A stretch of 55,151 nt of DNA from an uncultured Lachnobacterium sp. (GTDB lineage: Bacteria > Bacillota > Clostridia > Lachnospirales > Lachnospiraceae): assembly GCA_900550545.1 (NCBI GenBank), contig URSS01000014.1:1-55151 (forward strand). The letters are read 5' to 3'. The notes under the pieces are model-generated. The model searched no databases. It had not been told where the DNA came from and saw only the letters and a program-made list of their open reading frames with translations. A program made the translations under genes and the position numbers. Shown here in pieces: positions 44,061-52,300 of the stretch. Position 1 is the stretch's first letter. Every line of letters begins with the position of its first letter.

Positions 44061-44687
44061 ATGGGTTATAAAGATGAAGAAATCATGGCTGAGAAAAAAG
44101 CAGCTGCACTCAAAAAAATACAGGAGCTTGAAGGAAAGAAACTGGAGGCTCAGCTTAAGGAATCCATTTATGATGAATGTATTCATGTGGATGATAAAGA
44201 AATCAGATTTTCCAGAAGAACGTTTGCTGATCTTGGAATCAGCATTTATATGCCGGAAACATTTGAACAGATGGAGGAGGAGGTAAAAGAGGCTCTCTAT
44301 CCATTAAAAAGCGCACCCAAATATGTTTTTGTAGATTATGAGATACCTTTTCAAATCACATTGAATCAGACAAAACATAAAGTCCCGGATGAAGGAATGT
44401 CAAGATTTATGGATATTTCCTCAAAAATTATAGAAAATCAGGGACCGAAAGCAAAAGTTCTTGGAAAAGGTGTTGTCAGAATCAAAGATCACAATGTCGG
44501 AATTCTCGAAGTAGCCACCCGTGCAATTGATGGGAATGTACATAATGTAATGTTCAATATCAGTATAAATGGACAAATTGTTATGGGAAATATTCATTTT
44601 CCTGCACCGTATGTCAAAAGACTGGCGGTGGTTGCAAAAGAAATGATGGATAGTATCGAATTCATAGAAGATGCAAAGGAGGCATAA
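44061..44687 (+). CDS. DcrB/PsbP-like protein, possible Eag-type chaperone
   Basis: 208 residues. A charged helical N-terminus (1-45) is followed by an alpha/beta domain (about 55-205) whose order fits the DcrB/PsbP (DUF1795-like) fold: FSRRTFADLGISIYMPETFE, then strands, and ending VKRLAVVAKEMMDSIEFIED. In proteobacterial T6SS, Eag chaperones of that fold bind the hydrophobic segments of PAAR/Rhs effectors. The gene sits directly before the VgrG-like gene, and a hydrophobic Rhs effector lies downstream. No signal peptide. The fold call is from pattern only. Confidence 0.45.
   Translation: MGYKDEEIMAEKKAAALKKIQELEGKKLEAQLKESIYDECIHVDDKEIRFSRRTFADLGISIYMPETFEQMEEEVKEALYPLKSAPKYVFVDYEIPFQITLNQTKHKVPDEGMSRFMDISSKIIENQGPKAKVLGKGVVRIKDHNVGILEVATRAIDGNVHNVMFNISINGQIVMGNIHFPAPYVKRLAVVAKEMMDSIEFIEDAKEA
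44675..44682 (+). promoter_or_regulatory. RBS that fixes the GTG start of the VgrG-like gene
   Basis: AAAGGAGG at the end of the preceding gene lies 6 bases before GTG 44689. It falls after the in-frame ATG at 44671, ruling that ATG out. Confidence 0.8.
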
Positions 44688-44688
44688 G

Positions 44689-46068
44689 GTGGAGACAATT
44701 ACATATCTGAATATAAAAGTAGAAGGGGTACCCTATACAAAAATTTTATCATTGCATATCCAAAATGCTATCAATGGATATGGGAGTGCTTATATTGAGG
44801 GTGAAATTGACAGTGAAAAAGGAAATGCATATGTACAGAGACTTACTTCCGACACGATTGTTAAAATCACAACAACCGCAGACGGACAGCCGCCGATTTT
44901 GTTTATGGGAGTCGTTGCAGGTTCTTCTGTAAGCCGGGAAACGGACTATACATTATTGAAGATTCAGCTTTTTGCGACAGCACATAAATTAAACTATAAA
45001 AAGAAAAATCAGAGTTTTCAGAATGCAGCAGACACATATACAAACGTAATTACAAAAGCTTTGGATGGGATGGCAGATCTTCAGATGAATGTGTCGGACA
45101 AGGCAATTGGTTCGCTTATTATGCGATACAACGAAACAAGCTGGGAATTTGCGCAGAGAATGGCATCGACATTTGGTGCTCCGATTTCTGCAAACGTGAA
45201 TACAGAAAAACCATTGCTTACGGTTGGAATGCCAAAAACAGGAAAGACATACAATGTTTCCGATGCGAAAATCGGGTTCAGTTCTGAAAGTCAGACATCT
45301 TATGGTGGAACAGTCGTTACCAGTGCGCAGTATGTATATCTTGGAGATAAGATTTGTGTAGGAAATAAGACAGAGACGGTTCAGGAATATGAAAGCAGTC
45401 TGGACTACGGAATACTGACTACAAAAATATGTCTGATGTCAAAAGATAATGAGAATAAGATTGCAACGGGAACAAATGATGCACCGGTGCAGCGTCCGAT
45501 TACCAATGTTGCAGCATCTGGAAAAATGTTCACCGGAGTAGTACAGGCCGTGCAAAAGGACAAGGTACAGGTACACCTTACTTCGATAGATGCAGAATAT
45601 GATGCCGGCGGCACACACTGGTTTCCGTATTCCACGGCATATTCATCCAGCGATGGAAGCGGCTTTTACTGTATGCCCGCGGTTGGCGATACGGTAAGGG
45701 TATTTTTTCCATCGGATAACGAAGCAGATGCATTTGCTGCAAGTTCTGTGAATGTATCCCCGTTGGATGATCCTTTGCACAAAAAATGGAGATCACCGGC
45801 AGGAAAAGAGATTCTTTTTACACCGGAAGGATTATTAATCAGCTGTAAAGATGACAAGATCTTTATCGACCTGACAGATGAGGAAGGCGTTAAGATCTGT
45901 TCGGAAAAAGATATAACGATCAATGCACAGAATAATCTTACACTATACGCAAAAAAGACATTAAAAATGCAGGCAGAAAACAAGGTGCTTTTGAGTTCGG
46001 GAGAGTCCTACATAGATATGTCAAAAGATCTCATTGAGATGGGAGCAAAGCAGGTATTAATTAATTAA
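44689..46068 (+). CDS. VgrG-like spike protein
   Basis: 459 residues from GTG 44689. Residues 1-220 match the gp27/VgrG base (FMGVVAGSSVSRETDYTLLK, NETSWEFAQRMASTFGAPIS). Residues 280-360 match a gp5-type OB fold (FTGVVQAVQKDKVQVHL, WFPYSTAYSSSDGSGFYCMP, VGDTVRVFFPS). The last 100 are beta-rich (GVKICSEKDITINAQNNLTL), like the start of a spike needle. The same modules recur in the VgrG-Rhs protein at 49342. The trimer would form the spike at the tube tip. It starts one base after the previous stop. Confidence 0.82.
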   Translation: METITYLNIKVEGVPYTKILSLHIQNAINGYGSAYIEGEIDSEKGNAYVQRLTSDTIVKITTTADGQPPILFMGVVAGSSVSRETDYTLLKIQLFATAHKLNYKKKNQSFQNAADTYTNVITKALDGMADLQMNVSDKAIGSLIMRYNETSWEFAQRMASTFGAPISANVNTEKPLLTVGMPKTGKTYNVSDAKIGFSSESQTSYGGTVVTSAQYVYLGDKICVGNKTETVQEYESSLDYGILTTKICLMSKDNENKIATGTNDAPVQRPITNVAASGKMFTGVVQAVQKDKVQVHLTSIDAEYDAGGTHWFPYSTAYSSSDGSGFYCMPAVGDTVRVFFPSDNEADAFAASSVNVSPLDDPLHKKWRSPAGKEILFTPEGLLISCKDDKIFIDLTDEEGVKICSEKDITINAQNNLTLYAKKTLKMQAENKVLLSSGESYIDMSKDLIEMGAKQVLIN

Positions 46069-46083
46069 CAGGAAGAAACAGAA

Positions 46084-47046
46084 ATGATAAAAATAGATGA
46101 AATAGAACAGTTTGAAAAAGAAAGTCTGCCACAAATAAAGCATCAGTATTGGCAGTTAAACAGCCAGACATTTCCAAAAGAAATGAATTCGTTTGTCGTA
46201 GCGTTGAAAGAAAAATTCGCAGATGTTTTTGGAAAACTTGGGGATATTGTGCAAAAGAAAGACTGCCGTGTCGGGAAAATAACCATTTCTCTTATACGGC
46301 AAAGTGTAAGAGAAGGAAAGCCAAGGGCAGTGATAGAAGCTTTTGACAGGACAGGGGCAGATAAAAAACTGTTATATACAGACGATATGGACATCAGCTG
46401 GCTTTTTTCCACATGGCAGACTTACAGAGAGATGCTTGAGAAAAAAGTAAAGCAGCAGATGTTATCCCATATCATAAATCAGACATATATTACATGGTTT
46501 ATGGAAAAAGAAATCACCAACCTTACCATGGTGTTGTATCACGTCATCAGGACAGTTCTTTTGGATGCAGATGAGATAGATAATTTTGAAAAACTGGTAT
46601 ATCCGGAATGTTTTCAGATATCAGTAGGTGAGTATAATGACTGGCAAAATGTTGTATTCTTTGTTCCACCGATACTGAAAATCGATGAGGATAGCGAACT
46701 ACCGCTTATTTATCAAAGAGTGGAGAATCTGAACTTCGGAGGGAAAACATTCGAGAACAAGGATCTTACAGCTGCTAAATTTGTGAACTGTGGTTTTGAG
46801 AGATGTACCTTTGACCGGGTGTCTTTGAAGGATGCCCGCTTTGTGAACTGCAGATTTCAGAATGTTGTAATGAAAAATGGCACGATGGAGAACGCAGGTT
46901 TTATAAAATGCAGTCTCGTAGATCTTGACGCAAGGACAATGAAGAATAAAGGTGCGTATGTCAGCGAATGCACGATAGAGAATGTTCTTATGGATGATCC
47001 GTCGGATGAAAAACAGGGAGAGATGGAATGGAATTATACAGAATGA
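46084..47046 (+). CDS. pentapeptide-repeat protein
   Basis: 320 residues. The N-terminal 210 are helical and unrecognised. Residues about 215-305 form a right-handed beta-helix of pentapeptide repeats (TAAKF VNCGF ERCTF DRVSL KDARF VNCRF). Such proteins occur next to VgrG in many T6SS clusters as adaptors. The RBS is weak (AGGAAG). The next gene starts inside its last 19 bases, so it belongs to the spike/effector group. Confidence 0.8.
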   Translation: MIKIDEIEQFEKESLPQIKHQYWQLNSQTFPKEMNSFVVALKEKFADVFGKLGDIVQKKDCRVGKITISLIRQSVREGKPRAVIEAFDRTGADKKLLYTDDMDISWLFSTWQTYREMLEKKVKQQMLSHIINQTYITWFMEKEITNLTMVLYHVIRTVLLDADEIDNFEKLVYPECFQISVGEYNDWQNVVFFVPPILKIDEDSELPLIYQRVENLNFGGKTFENKDLTAAKFVNCGFERCTFDRVSLKDARFVNCRFQNVVMKNGTMENAGFIKCSLVDLDARTMKNKGAYVSECTIENVLMDDPSDEKQGEMEWNYTE

Positions 47047-47564
47047 AACAGGGTGCCGCAGTGTCGGCACAGATTGTATATCTGGAAGAAGCAAAATACG
47101 CATATAGCCTGACAGAAGACAATTACAAAAAAATGCCGGAGAACAGTGCGGGGTACTACGAATATAAGAAGAATGTTCTGATACCGGATATCATGCAGAA
47201 TCCGACGTATATGGTGTCGGACATCATTCAGAAAGTTATCGGAATATATGACAGCACGATTTCATGCAAAGATATTTTTATCATGCCAAATGATGAAAAA
47301 TATTTAAATAAAGGGGTGCAGATGTTCCATATCCCGGATCTGCCAAGAGTGGATTGCATGGCACAACAGGCAGTAATACTACCGAATGGTGGAGTGCAGG
47401 ATGTGATACTGAATTCCACAAAAGTACAAAACAAAGACATATTTCTGGTAGATCACATGGTCGAAAATATTGTTATTGTATCGCTTCGGTTTATGGAAAG
47501 TGTGCTAAGAAGAGGAACTTTGGGGGTGGAGTTTCAGAGAGTAGAATGCGTGGAGGAAAATTAG
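47028..47564 (+). CDS. small protein of unknown function, possible immunity or adaptor
   Basis: 178 residues, soluble, no signal peptide. No family recognised with confidence. The end (ENIVIVSLRFMESVLRRGTLGVEFQRVE) is reminiscent of Imm11-type immunity proteins, in which a final 'serve-and-locate' helix and a strand carry Gv-F. The overlap with the pentapeptide gene and place just before a PAAR-like gene fit an immunity or adaptor role. It could also be structural. Confidence 0.45.
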   Translation: MELYRMKQGAAVSAQIVYLEEAKYAYSLTEDNYKKMPENSAGYYEYKKNVLIPDIMQNPTYMVSDIIQKVIGIYDSTISCKDIFIMPNDEKYLNKGVQMFHIPDLPRVDCMAQQAVILPNGGVQDVILNSTKVQNKDIFLVDHMVENIVIVSLRFMESVLRRGTLGVEFQRVECVEEN

Positions 47565-47565
47565 A

Positions 47566-48645
47566 ATGGGTGAGAAGGCATTTCAGACAAGATTGTGTAC
47601 GGCGCAGTGTCAGTATGGATCTATAAAGGATCAGTATATAAATATTCCAAAAGATCATGGGGTATATTTCCAGGACACAGACCATCCCCTGCTGAATGCA
47701 AATGATCATGTTGCAGATAAGCATATTTTACAGTTTGGCAGATGCACATCCAAGGCAAATCCCAAAAATATGGCGGGAGATGTGTTAAGTAGTGTCATTC
47801 CGGTGTTCGGGCTTGCAAAGTTGTTGAAATCTGTCATGAAATGTGAGGGATGCATATGCAGTCCGAAAACGCTTACTGCGTGGCAGAACACAAACAAGAA
47901 GGATCATCTGGACGGAGTAGATGGAATTACTGATGAGAGTAAAGTCATGTGCTTTTATGGAGGCATCATAACCATCAACGAGGCAAAGGAAAGTGCAGAT
48001 GATGCACAGTCTGCAGATGAAGACGGCAAGGTATCGGGCAAGAGGACAAGTTCATCATCTGGTGACGGGGGTGCGGGAACGGCACCAAAATCACCAACGG
48101 AAAGAATGCCGGCAGAGGTTGCCGCAGGTATAGAAAAAAATAATATGGGTGTGCAAAATTATGTCAATAATATGAATACATCCATACCGGAAGCAGCAAT
48201 GGATGCAAATGGATTTCTTGTCAATAGCAGCGCATTGTCCTGTTTTTCCTGCGGGACATCGAATCTTGCCGAAAGTGGAAATGCATGTATTGCGTCTTAT
48301 AATGCATCGGTGGCATTGCAAAGTGAAGTCCCACTGGCAGATATGATTCTGGCAAACGATATTCTCATGCCCCAAAAAGCAACAGCATCACAGCAAATGG
48401 TGGCGATGAATGACATTTTTCAAGCTATGGGCTATACCACGCACCGAAGAAATTCGCTGGCGGATATGGGTCAGGGAGCAGTGCTTTTGTCAGCTTTAGA
48501 AAATAAAGAAGAGGGAAATGTCGTGTTTCATTCGTTCACGCAGGATACATCAGGAAAACTCCTGTGTCTGGAAAATGAAACAATAGACATCAATCTGGAA
48601 GAAAGTACCTTATTGGAAATACAAAAAGAAAAACAAGAAAAATAA
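47566..48645 (+). CDS. DUF4280 (PAAR-like) protein with C-terminal extension
   Basis: 359 residues. Residues 1-145 carry the DUF4280 pattern: ANDHVADKHILQFGRCTSKAN, the two-Cys region KCEGCICSPKTLTAWQN, and SKVMCFYGGIITINEA. PAAR-like folds cap the spike tip and carry effectors. After a Ser/Gly/Ala-rich linker, residues 190-359 are an unrecognised extension with SALSCFSCGTSNLAESGNAC, which may be a toxin or a docking domain. It begins one base after the previous stop. Confidence 0.82.
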   Translation: MGEKAFQTRLCTAQCQYGSIKDQYINIPKDHGVYFQDTDHPLLNANDHVADKHILQFGRCTSKANPKNMAGDVLSSVIPVFGLAKLLKSVMKCEGCICSPKTLTAWQNTNKKDHLDGVDGITDESKVMCFYGGIITINEAKESADDAQSADEDGKVSGKRTSSSSGDGGAGTAPKSPTERMPAEVAAGIEKNNMGVQNYVNNMNTSIPEAAMDANGFLVNSSALSCFSCGTSNLAESGNACIASYNASVALQSEVPLADMILANDILMPQKATASQQMVAMNDIFQAMGYTTHRRNSLADMGQGAVLLSALENKEEGNVVFHSFTQDTSGKLLCLENETIDINLEESTLLEIQKEKQEK

Positions 48646-48661
48646 GAAATGGAGATAGAAA

Positions 48662-49318
48662 ATGCGATTTTTGAGATTATTTATGACACACCCGGATCTG
48701 GCAATAGAGTTTGTGATTTCGGCATTGATAGCCATTCTTGTGGCGCGTGCGGTTCCGGGTATTGTGAACAGTTATTATGACAATGTGGAAAGTGGACATG
48801 TAAATGACGTAGGATTGGAAGCAAACGATCAGACAGTACCGGCAAACAGTATAGAAGACATTTTAAACAATGATACGTTTGCCATTGTTGTGAGTGACCC
48901 GGATGAGTACAAATTTGATGGAAGTGCCTATTGGAAAGATGAGGATCCGAGTGAAATTTATAATGTAAAGCTTGCATCAGGGGAAAGAGTAGCTGTCCGT
49001 GTGCAGGCAGAGTATTTGAAAAAGACAGGGGACGGATATTTACTGAATATTGGAAAAATAAAAAAATTTGATCTGACAGCGGAACCGGAGATTCTGGATG
49101 AATTGCAGGAAGAATATGCGTTGGATCGAACAGACTTTTATGTTGATTTAAGAACAAACATAGAGGAAGGAAGTAAATATTCCGAGGCGACAAGACAGAA
49201 GATGATCGATCTGGTGCAGCCGTTTACTGCAATATTTGTATGTGCAGCTTTGTGGATACTCTTGCATGTGATCACAGTAAAAATTGGCATTGCACCGAAA
49301 TTATTTGGGAACAGATAG
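48662..49318 (+). CDS. two-transmembrane protein of unknown function
   Basis: 218 residues. Membrane segments are at about 13-36 (IEFVISALIAILVARAVPG) and 182-203 (FTAIFVCAALWILLHVIT); the region between is acidic and should form one soluble domain. No family recognised. It lies between the PAAR-like gene and the VgrG-Rhs gene, the place where membrane immunity proteins are often found. It could also be a membrane anchor of the machine. RBS GGAGATAG before the ATG. Confidence 0.55.
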   Translation: MRFLRLFMTHPDLAIEFVISALIAILVARAVPGIVNSYYDNVESGHVNDVGLEANDQTVPANSIEDILNNDTFAIVVSDPDEYKFDGSAYWKDEDPSEIYNVKLASGERVAVRVQAEYLKKTGDGYLLNIGKIKKFDLTAEPEILDELQEEYALDRTDFYVDLRTNIEEGSKYSEATRQKMIDLVQPFTAIFVCAALWILLHVITVKIGIAPKLFGNR

Positions 49319-49341
49319 GAATTTTACAAGGAGTTTGGTAA

Positions 49342-52300
49342 ATGAAAAATACATTGGCAGATGTAAAGGTGGAAATTGGAATAAAATACAGTCATGTGCT
49401 GGATTTATCCATTGAAGCAGAAGAGGGGAAGCACGCGGCGGCACATATTGTTCTGGAAATGGAAGATAAGATAACCGACGCAGAAATACAGAGTGTAAAA
49501 AATCAGAATGTAAAAATAAGCATCGATGGAAAAGTGCTGTTTGCCGGAATCTGTATCGGCATCAATTATACGGCATTATCCGGTTACTATAACGTAATTG
49601 TTCAATGTGCCTCAAAGACATATCAGATGGATCAGAAACAGGAGAGCCGGCGTTTTCAGAATCCATCCGTAACGATTAAGGATGTAATCGATGAGACATT
49701 AAAAGCATATGGAGTCTCTGTATCTTATAGTGAGAACCGGGCATTCGGACAGGTAATCAGTCAGAATCAGGAAACCGACTGGGAATTTGTCAAACGTGTT
49801 GCGGCAACGCAGCAGATGTCCGTATATGTAGATGCGAGAGATCCGGGTGGAAGAATTTTTGTCGGAAAGACCGGATTTAAGACGTTTGAAGAATTTGATA
49901 AAAAGAATGCGCAGTCCGGAGTATCCCGCAGTCTTACCGAAATGGGAATGCGGCAGGCCAATGGAGAAGAGGCACAAAGCTATACGCTGGATGTGTATGA
50001 CTGCATCAGCAGCAATCTGGAAATATCCGCCGGAGATCGCATAGGCAACTTTGTAATTCGCCACAGTACGATCAAAAATAAATCCGGGATACTGGAGAAT
50101 GACCTCAACTATGGATATACCTATAGTGCCAGACCGGATACGACTGCAGTGAATGCACCACAGGAAACAAGTTCTGTGCTGACCGGAACTGTGACAGCAG
50201 TCTCTGGAAACCAGATTCAGGTGGCGATGGACAGTGAAGCAGGCGGGGGAGGACAGACCTGGATTCCATATGAAAGCTTTCTGTCCAATTCGTTCTATTG
50301 TATGCCGGATGTGGGAGATACCGTATTTATCTATTATGAGAATAATGGAAATATTGTTTGTCTGGGAAGCAAACATACCAATACGGGGCATCCGGATTTT
50401 TCCAAGCCGGATGAAAGTGTTTTCACGAACAAAAACAAAATGATCAAGCACGAGAAAAAAGCACTCCGGATTACAGCTACAAGGGATCTGAGTGACGCAC
50501 AATCCGAACAGGAAATCAGCATTATCATGTCGGATGAGGATGGAATTACAATCAATTCGGGAAGAGATATTACGATTACTTCGGATGAAAACATTGTATT
50601 GGGAGCAAAAACACCAAAGGATGCAGATGAACAATACCGGGCCGGAAAGAAAAAGCTTGGAGCCCGCAGAGATGCCAGCCGGAAAGAATATGTGGCATCT
50701 GCCGGAATACTGGATTATGCAGGACTGGCGGCAAGACAGACTGGAAGCAAGATATTGGACAGTGGTCTGGACCAGCTGAAATCGGCAGTATTCTATGATG
50801 TCTGGCACAAAGCCAAAGAAGCAGAATCCGAAACAATAGCATCCGAAAATTACGAAAGCGGTGTATTGACGTTATATGGTTATGAATCCGCACAGTTGGT
50901 CGTTGGAAAAGGGGACAGTGTGGATACCGGAATCCGGCTGGATTCCAATCTGAGTTTTTCCGCAGAAGAATTTACGTGGCTTGGTTATCAGCAGGGAGAA
51001 CATGAAAAAGAAGAAAAGCCGCTGCAGGACTGGTGGGAGACAGCACTCGATGGACTGCAGCTTGCGCTTGATATTGCAGGATGTTTTCCGATACTTGGAG
51101 CAGTCCCGGATCTTATTAATGCTGGAATTTCATTTGCCAGAGGAGACTTTGTAGGTGGTGGAATGAGTCTTATTGCAGCGATTCCGATTGTCGGAGATGC
51201 AGTCGGAGCAGCAAAGACTGTGGTAAAAGGGACAAAGCTTGTGTCCAAGGCGATGAAATATATGTCCAAGGCAGAGAAGCTTATAAAATACGCAAAGGGT
51301 ATCTACGGAATTGCACAGGGACTTTATGGAATTTATCAGACAAAAGACGGACTGCAGGAAATATACAATAAGATTAAAAATGGGGAAAATCCGTGGGATG
51401 ATCCAGAGACCTGGAGCACTATATTTAACGCTTCACAGGGGGCGGTAGGTGCAGGCAAGGCAACGCATGAGATGTATAAAGCAGTAAAGGGACCAAAGGG
51501 AGGAGACAGCAAAAAGAGTAAAGAAAATACTGAAGAAAAAGGAAAATCATCAGAGGGAGATGCAACAAAATCTGAGAATAATTCAAAATGTGGCGATCCA
51601 ATCAATATGGTCACAGGAAGTCTGACCTTAAATTATACCGACCTGACGGTTCATGACATTAACGGAATATTTACCCTTCAGCGTATGCATGAGTCCATCC
51701 ATAGTAACGAAGATATGATGCTTGGAAACCGCTGGTATCTGAACATCGAGACAAGACTTACGATAGGAAGTGGGCGGATCTGCCTTCAGAAGATGGACAT
51801 GACGCTTGAATATTTCTCCTTACAGGAAGGAAAATGGATCAATGAGAAACATAATCATGGAGCGTATGTTCTGACACAAAAGGATGACGGTTACGAAGTC
51901 TGGGAAAATTCCACAAAAAAGAAATACTTATATGATACCGATGGAAAAATTGTTCAGATTCAGGATAGATGTGGAAACCGGACCAGATTTGAATATAAAA
52001 ATCATCAGCTGATCCAGATGACATTTGCATCCGGACAGTGGTTGAAATTTGAATACTGTGATGGAAAGTTGAACAAGATCACAGATACCATTGGAAGAAC
52101 CGTTGAATATGGTTACAATGACAAGCTTTTAATGTGGGTAAAACTTGCCAATGGTGGAAAGATTTCATATGTATATGACAAATATCATTGTATTCATCAG
52201 ATCACAGATCAGAACAATCAGACTTATGTGACCACAGAATATGATCATCGCCGGCGGGCGGTACGTCAGAGTCTGATTACCGGAGAAGAATACGTGATCT

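Noticed and set aside
49699..50808. A 369-codon open frame on the minus strand
   Set aside because: It lies wholly inside the VgrG-Rhs frame, has no RBS and its translation is low-complexity without a family; it is a shadow.
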